Assembly: GCA_051004015.1 (NCBI GenBank)
Contig: JBPCKT010000087.1
Coordinates: forward strand, 24,637-88,636
From: SXOA01 sp051004015
GTDB lineage: Bacteria; Planctomycetota; Planctomycetia; Pirellulales; Pirellulaceae
Reading direction: 5' to 3'
Length of the DNA: 64,000 bases
Below the pieces are notes generated by a model. It made no database searches and had not been told where the DNA came from. It saw only the letters and a program-made list of their open reading frames with translations. Made by a program: the position numbers and the translations under genes. The stretch's first letter is position 1, and each line of letters opens with the position of its first letter. Below, piece after piece: positions 50,714 through 63,036 of the stretch.

Positions 50714-52132
50714 ATGTCCCTCTCCCTGTCTCACCTGCTTGCGTTCGCCGGGTCCGGCCTGGCTGCTATCGCATTTGCATCTCCATTCACTGCCGCCGTC
50801 GCCCAGGAGGAGCGGGAAATCGTTATCCAGCGAGTGGTGGTGGAGGAGAAAGGGGAGAAGGAGGAGAAAGGGGAGAAGGAGGAGAAAGACGACGACGATG
50901 CCAAGGAGAAAACTTCCTTCTGGATTGGCATTGCCTTGGATGGCCCCGGAGGCGCGGACGGGCTCAAGATTGCCGAAGTCTATCCGGACAGCCCCGCTTT
51001 GAAAGCCGAGCTGAAGGCTGGCGACGTGCTGATTGCGGTCGGAGACAAAAAGTTGGAGGGGGTGGAGCAACTCGTCGATTTGGTCCAGGACTCTCAAGGG
51101 CGGACGCTCAAGGTCAGGTTCCTTCGCGACGGAAAGGAACAAGTCCGCGAGGTCGTGCCGGGCAAGCGGCCGGCAGCGGCTAGAGGCGAAGTGAAGGAAA
51201 AAACAGAGGGTCCAGTCGAGAAGGCAGAAACCAATCGCTACGAAGTCAAACCGGTTCAGCCCGGGATTCGCTGGCGGACACTCGAAGTCGCCCCCAAGGC
51301 CGGGGCTAGTGCGCAGGGAGGAAGCGGAACGATGCACCTCTATACCGATCCCAACACTGCGCCGGGTACTCCTTCTGCCGGCGGCGGGTCGGCTTTCCCT
51401 CCCTCGTCCTTTGGACTGGCTCCTCAGCCGATGACGGCTCGCATGACCATGACTCTCCCTTCCGCACAACTGCCCGACGACATGGAGGTGCTGATTTCGA
51501 AGAAAGGAAACAAGCCCGCCGTGGTCGTGGCGAAACAGGGGGACAAACTCTGGAAGACGACCGAGAACGAGCTGGGCATGTTGCCTGCTCCTGCTCAGGG
51601 CTACGCGGCAGCAATGCTTCATAAGGACGTCCTGCGAACGCGCGTGCGGGGCGGCGCTTCTGGTATGGGTGGCGGAATGGGCATGCCCGGCATGCCAGGG
51701 ATGGGCGGGATGCCAGGAATGCCAGGAATGGGAGGGGCGGCTGGGATGTCTGGAATGCCAGGTATGCCCGGAATGCCGGGGATGCCCGGCGCGTCTCCCG
51801 CTCGCCGCGAGGTGCGGACCATCGAGCTCCGCTTGGATAAAGACGGCAAGATTGAATCCATGCAAGGGACCAAAACCGCTCCGCACGTGAAGGTCCTTCC
51901 CGACGGCCGCTTTCAGGTCGAAATTCGGGAAGAAGCCGAGGGAACGGGAAGCAAGAAGGAAGGCGCGACAATACAACTCAAGGTGGAGAAGAAGGAGAGC
52001 AATCCGGAAAAACCTGCCGCCCCGAAAGAGGATCCCGAGAGAGCCCGCCGCATTCGACAGTTGCAGGAGGAGGCAGAACGGCTACGCGATTTGCTTGAAA
52101 AGGTGCGAGCGGAGGCGGAGATAAAGAAGTAA
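50714..52132 (+). CDS. Secreted PDZ-domain protein with Met/Gly/Pro repeat region
   Basis: 472 aa, started at MSLSLSHLLAFAGSGLAAIA with GAGGAG 7 bases upstream; a signal peptide ends near residue 30. A charged region (residues 45-64) leads to a PDZ domain (~68-145; GIALDGPGGADGLKIAEVYP, then GDVLIAVGDKKLEGVEQL). The middle has no known domain, and residues ~315-360 are a low-complexity run of MPGMPGM-type repeats. The C-terminus is a helical coiled-coil (RRIRQLQEEAERLRDLLEK). It may be an envelope scaffold. No protease catalytic triad is visible. Confidence 0.8.
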   Translation: MSLSLSHLLAFAGSGLAAIAFASPFTAAVAQEEREIVIQRVVVEEKGEKEEKGEKEEKDDDDAKEKTSFWIGIALDGPGGADGLKIAEVYPDSPALKAELKAGDVLIAVGDKKLEGVEQLVDLVQDSQGRTLKVRFLRDGKEQVREVVPGKRPAAARGEVKEKTEGPVEKAETNRYEVKPVQPGIRWRTLEVAPKAGASAQGGSGTMHLYTDPNTAPGTPSAGGGSAFPPSSFGLAPQPMTARMTMTLPSAQLPDDMEVLISKKGNKPAVVVAKQGDKLWKTTENELGMLPAPAQGYAAAMLHKDVLRTRVRGGASGMGGGMGMPGMPGMGGMPGMPGMGGAAGMSGMPGMPGMPGMPGASPARREVRTIELRLDKDGKIESMQGTKTAPHVKVLPDGRFQVEIREEAEGTGSKKEGATIQLKVEKKESNPEKPAAPKEDPERARRIRQLQEEAERLRDLLEKVRAEAEIKK

Positions 52133-52166
52133 CCGCCGCTGGTCAGGCGTAGGCCCCTCACCCCGG

Positions 52167-52187
52167 CCCTCTCCCAAGGGGAGAGGG
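52167..52187. terminator. Convergent G/C hairpin
   Basis: CCCTCTCCC (52167-52175) pairs with GGGAGAGGG (52179-52187), loop AAG. Located between the convergent PDZ and di-haem genes. A C-rich stretch precedes it; a T-run is lacking, so it may be a repeat. Confidence 0.4.
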
Positions 52188-52192
52188 GGTCG

Positions 52193-53635
52193 TCAGAGCG
52201 TCTTGAGATACTCCAACACCGCGCGGGCTTCGTCATCGGTCAACTGCTCCGGAAAATCATGGCCGGCGGCTGATTTGCCGAAGGCCCGCGTGTTGAAGAA
52301 GGTCCGCTTCTGCCACTCCGCGCTGGCTTCCTTGGGAAGCGTGGCGAAGGTCTCGACTTTCAGCCCGCCGCGCTCTTGGTCATATCCGTCTTCGTCGCGC
52401 CGCCAGACGACGGGCCGCTCCTTGGGCCTTAGCACATGCCAAATCGTCGGTACGCTGCCGTTGTGAAAATACGGGGCGCTGGCCCAGATGCCGTCGAGCG
52501 GCGGGGCAACGTAGCCGCCGGGATCGTTGATGTTATTCTTGGCCCCATGTTCGGCGAACCAGCTTTGACCGTAGGAATCGCGGTGTTTGGCCGTGAGCGC
52601 ATCCAGCCGCACGCGGTCGGTCTTCACATCTTCAATGCCCACCAATAATTCCGGATAGCTGGCGTCCTTGCCGTAGGTGCCGTGGCACTCGGCACAGACG
52701 CGGCGAAAGGCAGCCTCGCCGCGAGTGGATAATTCTTGATTCACCGGATGCGGATACTTCGGCGGCTTGAGCGAGCTCATGTAGGCGTAGACGTCCCGAT
52801 AGTCGGCTTCCCACTCTTTGAACTTCTCCGGCCCGTTGCTGCGGACCATCATGAACTGCATCAAGCCACGATGCCCTTTCTCGGCAAAGCCGTCGATGTA
52901 GATCTGCTTCTTGCGGGCGAAGTGCCACCAAGCCGGTGCATCCAGATCATGATGCACCATCCGCGGCGGCAGGCGGTCTTCGTGGAAAATGAGGTCCTTG
53001 TCGCGAAAGGCCATCAGGGCGACGCCGAAGTTGACGGCGTTGGTAGTGCCGTTCGTCGCCCCGAGAGGGACAAACAGGCTGCCAAAATCCATCCGTCCCA
53101 GCGGCTGGCCTTGCTCCAGTTTCAACTCGCGGGTTTCTTCCGTCAGCGTCGCCAGGGCGAAGTGAGAATTCGGCAGGCCCGGCCAGACATTCCCTTCGAT
53201 CTTGCCGCCGTGGCAGGCAAAGCAGTTCATGGTCCAGTTGCCGTCGGCATCGACGACGTACTGCAACGGCTTCGTCGGGTCTTCCGGGCGCCGCGTCAGG
53301 CCGTAGCGCGAAAACGCCAGCTTGCGACGCTCTTCCGGGCTGGCCTTCTCCGCCTCGCTGCGGAGCGGCTCGGGCCACTTCTTCCAGACGTTGTCGAAGA
53401 TTTCCTGGCTGAAATCAGGCGGCAGGTAGGCCTTCTGCGTGAGGAACCAATAGCCGCGCTGCTCGGCGGAGAGGCCTTTGGACGGCTGCAGGTCACTTCC
53501 TTGGGCAATGCCATCAAAAATGAACAGCGCACAACACGCCCACGCAAAGCCGAGGGCGTGCCACCCGGAATCGAGAGTGCGTCGCGCTAGGGTCATTCCG
53601 TTCTCCGCAGGTCTGGCGAGCGTTAACCGCAGCAT
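52193..53635 (-). CDS. Secreted di-haem cytochrome c (RoxA-like)
   Basis: 480 aa (MLRLTLARPAENGMTLARRT); an inner ATG at residue 14 is also possible. The signal peptide hydrophobic core lies at ~28-44 (ALGFAWACCALFIFDGIA) and its first part is encoded by a dispersed repeat. Two haem-c sites are visible: CFACHGG near 140 and CAECHGT near 315, with WASAPYFHNGSVPTIWHVL near the C-terminus, a motif typical of RoxA-like di-haem enzymes. A role as a periplasmic electron carrier, or as an oxidase of polymeric hydrocarbons, is inferred from family. Confidence 0.8.
   Translation of the reverse strand: MLRLTLARPAENGMTLARRTLDSGWHALGFAWACCALFIFDGIAQGSDLQPSKGLSAEQRGYWFLTQKAYLPPDFSQEIFDNVWKKWPEPLRSEAEKASPEERRKLAFSRYGLTRRPEDPTKPLQYVVDADGNWTMNCFACHGGKIEGNVWPGLPNSHFALATLTEETRELKLEQGQPLGRMDFGSLFVPLGATNGTTNAVNFGVALMAFRDKDLIFHEDRLPPRMVHHDLDAPAWWHFARKKQIYIDGFAEKGHRGLMQFMMVRSNGPEKFKEWEADYRDVYAYMSSLKPPKYPHPVNQELSTRGEAAFRRVCAECHGTYGKDASYPELLVGIEDVKTDRVRLDALTAKHRDSYGQSWFAEHGAKNNINDPGGYVAPPLDGIWASAPYFHNGSVPTIWHVLRPKERPVVWRRDEDGYDQERGGLKVETFATLPKEASAEWQKRTFFNTRAFGKSAAGHDFPEQLTDDEARAVLEYLKTL
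53535..53566 (-). repeat. GGGCGTGGCACCC-family repeat inside a signal peptide
   Basis: CACGCCCACGCAAAGCCGAG then GGCGTGCCACCC. It encodes residues 24-34 (GWHALGFAWAC) of the di-haem cytochrome. See copies at 22798 and 41970. Confidence 0.7.
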
Positions 53636-53662
53636 AAGTGGCGAGGCAACCGTGCGGGGCGC

Positions 53663-54823
53663 TCATTTTGGCGGAGGCTCAGCGTCGCGCCGTGACCCGC
53701 GCGGGATAAAGCCAATCGCAAAGCAGATCAACATGATCAGCCAGAAGGCGATGGATTCCGGCCATTTGAGGCTGTGGAAATTGAGCAGGTGCGGGACATG
53801 GGGCAGGGCGATCTGGCCGTTGGCCGCGCCGGCAGGAGGCACCGGCGGATGCTCGTCGTGAGAGTGTCCCTTGCTGCCGAAGGGCCAGTTTTTCTCCAGC
53901 CAGTCGTCGTAGCCGTCCACCATTTCGATCCGGCGGGCTTCCACGTCTTCAAAGGTTTGTTTCCAAGCCCCGAGGTTGTCCGCCATCCACTTGGGTTTAT
54001 CGAAGCTCCAGTCCGAATTGACGCCCCAATCGGCCAGCAGCTTGAGGCCGATGATGATCACCAACAGGTAGGCGGAAAGTTCAAACCGCGGAAATTTTTC
54101 CAGCAGCGAGATGAACATGCGGGCGGCAAATCGCATCAGGACCAGGCCGATCACGCCTCCGGTAATGACCACCCACAGCTTGTTCTGCCGGGCGCCGGCC
54201 AGGGCCATCGCCGCCAGGATCGAATCCACCGCGAAAGCGATATCGGTCAGCTCGATGACGAGCACGGTTCCCCAGAAGGACCGCTGCTTGCCCTTGTAGA
54301 CTGCTGCTCCGGCGGGCTCGCTGGGAGAGGGGGGGGATTCGCTGGCTTCCACCCCTGCCAGCAGCGACGTTCCGAGCGGGACGCGCTGCCGGATTTCCAG
54401 TTCTTCTTCTTTGGATGTGAGCGGCTTGCCCGTATCTTCATCGACCAGTTGAGGATGGCCCGTCGCATCCGTGACCATTTTGCCTTCGTGCTCTTCCTTC
54501 GCTTCAAAGAAAAGATGCTTGACGGCGATATAAACCAGGTAGCCGCCGCCGATGAACTTGACGATCGTCCATTGCAGCAGGAAACTGGCGGTCAGGATGG
54601 CAATGAAACGGAAGACAAACGCCCCGACCAGGCCATACCAGAGTGCCCTGGCTCGCTGGTGCTTGGGCAGCCGCTTTGCCAGCAAGCCGAGCACGAGGGC
54701 ATTATCAATGGACAGCACCCCTTCCAGGACGATGAGCAGGAGGACGACGCCGATATCGGTGGCGTCGAGTTCCTGGCCGAGGATGTTGATGGCGGCGAGA
54801 GGAAGGCAGTCAAAGAGGGGCAT
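53663..54823 (-). CDS. TerC-family membrane protein
   Basis: 386 aa, started at MPLFDCLPLAAINILGQELD; an upstream ATG falls in a dispersed repeat and gives an unconvincing N-terminus. Motif LEGVLSIDNALVLGLLAKRL (first TerC aspartates) and VLVIELTDIAFAVDSILAAM (second) are the family's metal-site candidates within membrane helices. A hydrophilic insert (~130-190) separates the two halves, larger than in typical TerC proteins. TerC proteins are linked to metal homeostasis and tellurite resistance. The C-terminal tail is His-rich (GHSHDEHPP). Confidence 0.88.
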   Translation of the reverse strand: MPLFDCLPLAAINILGQELDATDIGVVLLLIVLEGVLSIDNALVLGLLAKRLPKHQRARALWYGLVGAFVFRFIAILTASFLLQWTIVKFIGGGYLVYIAVKHLFFEAKEEHEGKMVTDATGHPQLVDEDTGKPLTSKEEELEIRQRVPLGTSLLAGVEASESPPSPSEPAGAAVYKGKQRSFWGTVLVIELTDIAFAVDSILAAMALAGARQNKLWVVITGGVIGLVLMRFAARMFISLLEKFPRFELSAYLLVIIIGLKLLADWGVNSDWSFDKPKWMADNLGAWKQTFEDVEARRIEMVDGYDDWLEKNWPFGSKGHSHDEHPPVPPAGAANGQIALPHVPHLLNFHSLKWPESIAFWLIMLICFAIGFIPRGSRRDAEPPPK

Positions 54824-54849
54824 CAGAAGCGGATTGGCGGGAAGGGTTG

Positions 54850-54866
54850 TATGGGCGTGGCACCCA
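54850..54866 (-). repeat. GGGCGTGGCACCC repeat, half copy
   Basis: Contains GGGCGTGGCACCCAGG only; lies upstream of the chosen TerC start. Confidence 0.5.
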
Positions 54867-54901
54867 GGCAAATGAAGTCATGCCCATTTTACCGGCGCGG
54901 C

Positions 54902-58618
<3,717 letters not shown>

Positions 58619-58735
58619 GAAAGCAATCAGCCGGGGATAGTGGGGAAAGAATGGCAGGCAGGACAGACCTGAAAGCTGCGGGGTTCAGGCGAACCATTCA
58701 CTATCCGTCAAATTGCGGGCCGTCGCAAGGCAAGA

Positions 58736-58791
58736 ATTGTCGCCTTTCGCTCCGCGAAAGGGCGTGCTTTCGCGGAGCGAAAGCCGACAAT
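58736..58791. repeat. Three-arm cruciform element, copy B
   Basis: Outer arms ATTGTCG (58736-58742) and CGACAAT (58785-58791) enclose hairpins CCTTTCGC/GCGAAAGG with loop TCC (58743-58761) and GCTTTCGC/GCGAAAGC with loop GGA (58766-58784). Same architecture, loops and stem lengths as copy A, with different stem sequence. Confidence 0.85.
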
Positions 58792-58797
58792 GGCAAC

Positions 58798-59076
58798 CTA
58801 TTCGCCGACGTACGGCAGCAGGCCCATGTGCCGGGCGCGTTTGATGGCGGACGAAACCGCGTGCTGGCTGGCCGCGCTGCAGCCGGTCTTGCGGCGGCTG
58901 ACGATCTTGCCGTGGCGGTTGACGAGCTTCTTGAGCAGCTCCACGTCCTTATAGTCCACGAACATCGGCCGAGGGCGGACGCCGTCGATCCAGATCGGAT
59001 CTTTCTTTTTGATTTTGAGCCGCGGCTTGGGCTTCCGCTTGGGGCGGGCATCTTTCTTGTTGAACGGCTTGAACAT
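58798..59076 (-). CDS. rpsR: 30S ribosomal protein S18
   Basis: 92 aa, started at MFKPFNKKDARPKRKPKPRL. The conserved IDYKDVELLKKLV-like core (VDYKDVELLKKLVNRHGKI) and SRRKTGCSAASQHAVSSAIK then RARHMGLLPYV are characteristic. S18 binds S6 and 16S rRNA in the small-subunit platform. It is isolated from rpsF and ssb, which usually flank it, and is separated from metH by the cruciform element. Confidence 0.95.
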   Translation of the reverse strand: MFKPFNKKDARPKRKPKPRLKIKKKDPIWIDGVRPRPMFVDYKDVELLKKLVNRHGKIVSRRKTGCSAASQHAVSSAIKRARHMGLLPYVGE

Positions 59077-59303
59077 AAGCAATCGGGCGGAAGGATGGCT
59101 GTAAAATCGTGTGGGGCAATGGTTTATGGCAGACCGCCGAGCCGGCAAACTTCATTTCCGGGGAATGGCGAACCCGTGATTTTACCAACTGGAGGCGTCT
59201 TTGCAAGGTCCGGACATGGCAATCGCGGGGGAGATTGCGGCATTTGGCACAGCGGATGCTTTCATTTGGGTGGTTCTCAGTCCCCCTTGGAAGGAATACC
59301 CCC

Positions 59304-60146
59304 ATGCGATGGCAAACCGGACGCGCAAGCGCCAATGTGGAAGATCGCCGTGCGGTCGGCGGACCCCTGGTCGTCGGTGGAGGCATTACCGGGGTCATTG
59401 TATTGCTGCTGGTGGCCTTCTTGGGAGGCGACCCGCGAGCACTGCTCCAGCAAATGGAGCAGCAGGAGGGAGCAGTCGCGCCTGCGCAGGTCAATCCCGC
59501 GGAAGATGAACTGGCGAAATTCGTGTCCGTGGTGCTGGCGGATACCGAGGACGTGTGGGACAAGCTCTTCCGCGAACAAGGGAAAACCTACCATCATCCC
59601 AAGTTGGTCCTCTTCCGTCGCAGCTATCCGTCGGCCTGCGGCCAGGGTCAAGCGTCGATGGGGCCGTTCTATTGTCCGGGGGATCAAAAGGTCTACATCG
59701 ACCTGAGTTTCTATCAGGAAATGAAGGAGAAATTCCGCGCGCCGGGGGACTTTGCCCAAGCTTACGTCATTGCTCACGAAGTCGGCCATCATGTGCAGAA
59801 CCAGCTCGGCATCAGCGACAAAGTGCACGGCATGCGCGAGCGCCTCAGCGAAACGCAGTACAATCAACTCTCGGTACGGCAGGAATTGCAAGCGGATTTC
59901 TTTGCCGGCGTCTGGGCCCATCATGCCCATGAGGCGAGGAACATCCTCGAGAAAGGCGACATCGAAGAGGCTCTGAACGCGGCCAGTGCCATCGGTGACG
60001 ACAATCTGCAGCGGCAAGCCCGCGGTTACGTGGTGCCCGACTCGTTCACACACGGAACTTCGGCCCAGAGGGCGCGGTGGTTCCGCAAAGGTTTTGAGAC
60101 CGGAGATATGCGGCAAGGGGACACGTTCAACGCGAAGGAACTGTAA
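59304..60146 (+). CDS. YpfJ-like neutral zinc metallopeptidase
   Basis: 280 aa, ATG 10 bases after GGAAGG. One N-terminal membrane helix (GGGITGVIVLLLVAFLGGDP) anchors a soluble domain with AYVIAHEVGHHVQNQLG (HExxH zinc motif) and RQELQADFFAGVWAHH (third ligand region). This matches the YpfJ/KPN_00809 family of predicted zinc peptidases of the cell envelope, substrate unknown. It is followed 9 bp later by the PP2C phosphatase gene, so the two are likely one operon. Confidence 0.9.
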   Translation: MRWQTGRASANVEDRRAVGGPLVVGGGITGVIVLLLVAFLGGDPRALLQQMEQQEGAVAPAQVNPAEDELAKFVSVVLADTEDVWDKLFREQGKTYHHPKLVLFRRSYPSACGQGQASMGPFYCPGDQKVYIDLSFYQEMKEKFRAPGDFAQAYVIAHEVGHHVQNQLGISDKVHGMRERLSETQYNQLSVRQELQADFFAGVWAHHAHEARNILEKGDIEEALNAASAIGDDNLQRQARGYVVPDSFTHGTSAQRARWFRKGFETGDMRQGDTFNAKEL

Positions 60147-60155
60147 ACTCTAACC

Positions 60156-61061
60156 ATGAGTAGTGCCAATCCCCAAGGCGATCTGAATGTCACCCCCAGC
60201 GAGGATACGCCCGCTTTGGCAGCCAGCACCGAGAAACTGTCGGTCGAAAGCTTCGGGATGACCGACCGCGGTATGGTCCGCTCCACCAATGAGGATCAAT
60301 TCCTCGTCGCTACGCTGTTCAAGGCCTTGCAGGTGAGGCAGTCCAGCCTTCCGGGCACCGAGAGCAAACACAGCGGCGACCGCAGTCACCTGTTTATCGT
60401 GGCCGATGGCATGGGGGGAGCGGCTGCCGGCGAGACTGCCAGCGCGCTGGCCCTCGACTATGTGGAAACGTACGTGCTGGAGACGCTCCAGTGGTTCGCC
60501 TGCTGCAAGCCAAGTGACGAGGACAAGTTGCTGGGTGAGTTCACCAAGGCGCTTTCCCAAGCCCATACGCAAGTTCGGCGGGAAGCCGCGGAGCAGCCCA
60601 AGCTGCGCGGCATGGGAACGACGGTGACTCTGGCCTACAGCCTGAACGAGGTGCTGTTCGTCGCTCATGTCGGCGACAGCCGCTGCTACTTACTGCGGGA
60701 AAAGCGGCTGCATCGCTTGACCCAGGATCATACGCTGGTGGAAGACATGGTGAAGAGCGGCGCCCTGACACCCGAAGCTGCGGCGAAGCATCGCTGGCGG
60801 CATGTGATTACCAGCACGGTCGGGGGCAACTCGGCGGATGTTCGCGTGGATGTGCATCGCCTGCACATGCAAGCCGGCGATCTGATGCTGCTCTGTTCCG
60901 ACGGGCTGACGAACATGGTGTCCGACGAGGAAATCGTAGGCGTCCTGGAGGCGGAGTCACGGCCGGAAGAGGCTTGCCGGCTCCTCGTGGCCCTCGCCAA
61001 TGAAAAGGGAGGCAAGGACAACACTACTGTTGTCGTTGCCCGCTACGCGCCGGAGACTTAA
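60156..61061 (+). CDS. PP2C-family serine/threonine phosphatase
   Basis: 301 aa. Metal-binding motifs: GMVRSTNEDQFLV, HLFIVADGMGGAAAGE (DGMGG), MGTTVTLAY, VAHVGDSRCYLL, LLCSDGLTNMVSDEE and the final GGKDNTTVVVA. It is likely cytoplasmic (no signal peptide or membrane helix) and may act with a Ser/Thr kinase elsewhere. The preceding zinc peptidase gene ends 9 bp before. A residue-poor N-terminal extension of ~30 residues precedes the catalytic core. Confidence 0.94.
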   Translation: MSSANPQGDLNVTPSEDTPALAASTEKLSVESFGMTDRGMVRSTNEDQFLVATLFKALQVRQSSLPGTESKHSGDRSHLFIVADGMGGAAAGETASALALDYVETYVLETLQWFACCKPSDEDKLLGEFTKALSQAHTQVRREAAEQPKLRGMGTTVTLAYSLNEVLFVAHVGDSRCYLLREKRLHRLTQDHTLVEDMVKSGALTPEAAAKHRWRHVITSTVGGNSADVRVDVHRLHMQAGDLMLLCSDGLTNMVSDEEIVGVLEAESRPEEACRLLVALANEKGGKDNTTVVVARYAPET

Positions 61062-61123
61062 GTTCCGAGTGTGCATGACGATCTCGGAAGGCGAGTTTCG
61101 TACCCGAATTGGCAGCGAGCAAG

Positions 61124-61828
61124 ATGATCTCGTTCATCATCCCCGCCCATAACGAGGAAGAACTGTTGGGTCGCACGCTGGCGGCGATTGCCGAGGCCAG
61201 CGCGCACCTCGAGGAAGCCAATGAGGTGATCGTGGCCAGCGACGCCTCGACGGACCGGACCTCGGAAGTTGCCGCCAAACATGGCGCTCGCGGGGTAACC
61301 CTGCATCGTCGGCAGATTGCGGCGGCAAGGAACGCCGGGGCTCGGGAGGCGATTGGGGATCTGTTGATTTTTGTCGACGCCGACACGCAAATAACGGCCA
61401 GCGCGTTACAGGCAGCTTTGCGTGCGCTGCGGCGCGGAGCGGCTGGCGGAGGCGCGTGCGTGCGGTTCGACGGACCGGTGCCGGTGTACGCGACCGTGCT
61501 GGACTATGCCTTTCGGTTGCTGCTGCCGCTGAGTGGACTCGCGCCGGGGTGCTTTCTGTTCTGCACCAGGGAGGCATATGAAAAAGCGGGGGGCTTTGAC
61601 GAATCGCTGTTTGCCAGCGAAGAGGTTTTCTTCGCACAACGGCTGAAGCGCCTCGGCCGCTTCGTCATTCTCAGGGAATACGTAATCACCTCGGCCCGCA
61701 AGCTGCGGACACGTAGCGCGTTGGATTTGCTCCTCTTGGGACTGCGTATAGCCGCAACGGGGCCGCGGTCGCTGACGCGGAGGGAGGGACTCGATTACTG
61801 GTACGGGCCGCGCAAATCGGGTCCGTGA
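61124..61828 (+). CDS. Family-2 glycosyltransferase
   Basis: 234 aa, started at MISFIIPAHNEEELLGRTLA. GT-A fold: nucleotide-binding AHNEE, EVIVASDASTDRTSEVAAKH, then LLIFVDADTQI with the DxD metal motif and CFLFCTREAYEKAGGFDESL acceptor-side motif. A hydrophobic segment (VLDYAFRLLLPLSGLAPG) near 125-145 may touch the membrane, typical for polymer or glycolipid synthesis. The start at 61109 (TTG) is less likely. Confidence 0.9.
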   Translation: MISFIIPAHNEEELLGRTLAAIAEASAHLEEANEVIVASDASTDRTSEVAAKHGARGVTLHRRQIAAARNAGAREAIGDLLIFVDADTQITASALQAALRALRRGAAGGGACVRFDGPVPVYATVLDYAFRLLLPLSGLAPGCFLFCTREAYEKAGGFDESLFASEEVFFAQRLKRLGRFVILREYVITSARKLRTRSALDLLLLGLRIAATGPRSLTRREGLDYWYGPRKSGP

Positions 61829-61845
61829 CTGATTGTTCGCGTGGC

Positions 61846-62193
61846 TCACCCGTTCATGGCGTTCATCGCACCGCTGATAGCGCCCACCACCATGGAAATT
61901 GCGCCGAGGACCAGGGCGACAATTCCCAGGATCTTGGCGGTTGACGCCTTGCTGTGGGCGTCGCTGCCCGGCGGCGCCTGAGCGAGTACGCTGCCCGCAT
62001 TGTTCATTGCGATTACCCCCCTCACCAGGCCAATAGGTGGGCAGCAGCAAAAGGCCACGAACATGGCCCCCAGCGCCAAATTGAAGGCGCTATTGGCCTG
62101 TGAAAGAAGTTCCGGAGAACCGCCCGGGGATGCCCCAAATTGGGGTGCGGAATATGGATTGGATTTTGGATCACCAAAGGGTTGGCCGCTCAT
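61846..62193 (-). CDS. Small DUF4190-like membrane protein, 115 aa
   Basis: Started at MSGQPFGDPKSNPYSAPQFG with AAGGAGTGCAGG directly upstream. A Pro/Gly/Asn-rich cytoplasmic N-terminus is followed by a pair of hydrophobic helices (GAMFVAFCCCPPIGLVRGVI and ILGIVALVLGAISMVVGAIS). That layout resembles the DUF4190 type of small membrane protein; function unknown. Convergent with the glycosyltransferase and divergent from the adenosyltransferase. Confidence 0.65.
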   Translation of the reverse strand: MSGQPFGDPKSNPYSAPQFGASPGGSPELLSQANSAFNLALGAMFVAFCCCPPIGLVRGVIAMNNAGSVLAQAPPGSDAHSKASTAKILGIVALVLGAISMVVGAISGAMNAMNG

Positions 62194-62321
62194 CCTGCAC
62201 TCCTTGACTGCTATCGCGGGGAAGAAAATCAGCGGGTGATAGTGTGACACTCTTCCCGCCGTCTGAAAAGCAGAGAGAATGTCAGTTTGCATCCTGAGAT
62301 TTGCCAGGGAAGGGTTCAGAG

Positions 62322-62870
62322 ATGAAGATTTACACCAAGACCGGCGACAGCGGCCAAACCGGACTTTTCGCCGGGCCGCGGGTTCGCAAGGATGATGTGC
62401 GTATCGAGGCGTATGGGGCGGTGGATGAACTGAACGCATTCCTGGGGCTGGCCCGGTCGCAAGCACTGCCGGCGGAAATTGAAGCCTGCCTGGCAAGAGC
62501 GCAAAACGAGCTATTCGCGGTTGGTGCGGAATTGGCTACCCCCGACCCCGTAAAACATGGCACCGCGATGATCGGCCCTTCCCATGCCGAGGCGCTGGAG
62601 CAAGCCATCGATGCCTTGGAATCCAACCTTCCCCCGCTGCGCCAGTTTGTGCTCCCGGCTGGCACCCCGGCGGCTGCACATTTGCATGTGGCCCGGGGCA
62701 TTTGCCGCCGGGCGGAGCGGCGGGTCGTCACGCTCGCCAGTGATAACCCAGCTGTTTTCCATAATGTGCTGATTTATCTGAACCGGCTGGGAGACTATCT
62801 GTTTGTGGCCGCCAGGTCGGCAAATCATACGGCGGGAGCCGCCGAAGTACCGTGGAATAAGCCGAGCTAA
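62322..62870 (+). CDS. PduO-type cob(I)alamin adenosyltransferase
   Basis: 182 aa, started at MKIYTKTGDSGQTGLFAGPR (ATP-binding N-terminal motif), with YGAVDELNAFLGLARSQ and ICRRAERRVVTLA (substrate-binding, conserved R-x-E-R-R) and LIYLNRLGDYLFVAAR near the C-terminus. It adenosylates cob(I)alamin to make the coenzyme for B12-dependent mutases or reductases. Its location near metH fits B12 use, though MetH uses methylcobalamin. Confidence 0.94.
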   Translation: MKIYTKTGDSGQTGLFAGPRVRKDDVRIEAYGAVDELNAFLGLARSQALPAEIEACLARAQNELFAVGAELATPDPVKHGTAMIGPSHAEALEQAIDALESNLPPLRQFVLPAGTPAAAHLHVARGICRRAERRVVTLASDNPAVFHNVLIYLNRLGDYLFVAARSANHTAGAAEVPWNKPS

Positions 62871-63036
62871 TACTCCGTTTTGCCTACTTTACAATCCGAG
62901 GAAGCGAAAGTACCTTTGTGCCAACGAAACGGGCGGTCCGCTAGCGGGACCACCGTAGGCGGCGGCATTCGAAGGCGGGATGCTTTCAGGCGGAGTGCTT
63001 CCCCAGGCGGCTGAAGTTCACATTCACGGTGGGAAA

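Noticed and set aside
58619..58797. Cobalamin riboswitch upstream of metH
   Set aside because: I looked for the B12 box and multi-stem layout and saw only a cruciform element and rpsR.
59109..59303. Upstream extension of the YpfJ-like gene
   Set aside because: No ribosome site; the sequence before 59304 has no protease similarity and the membrane-helix start there is natural.
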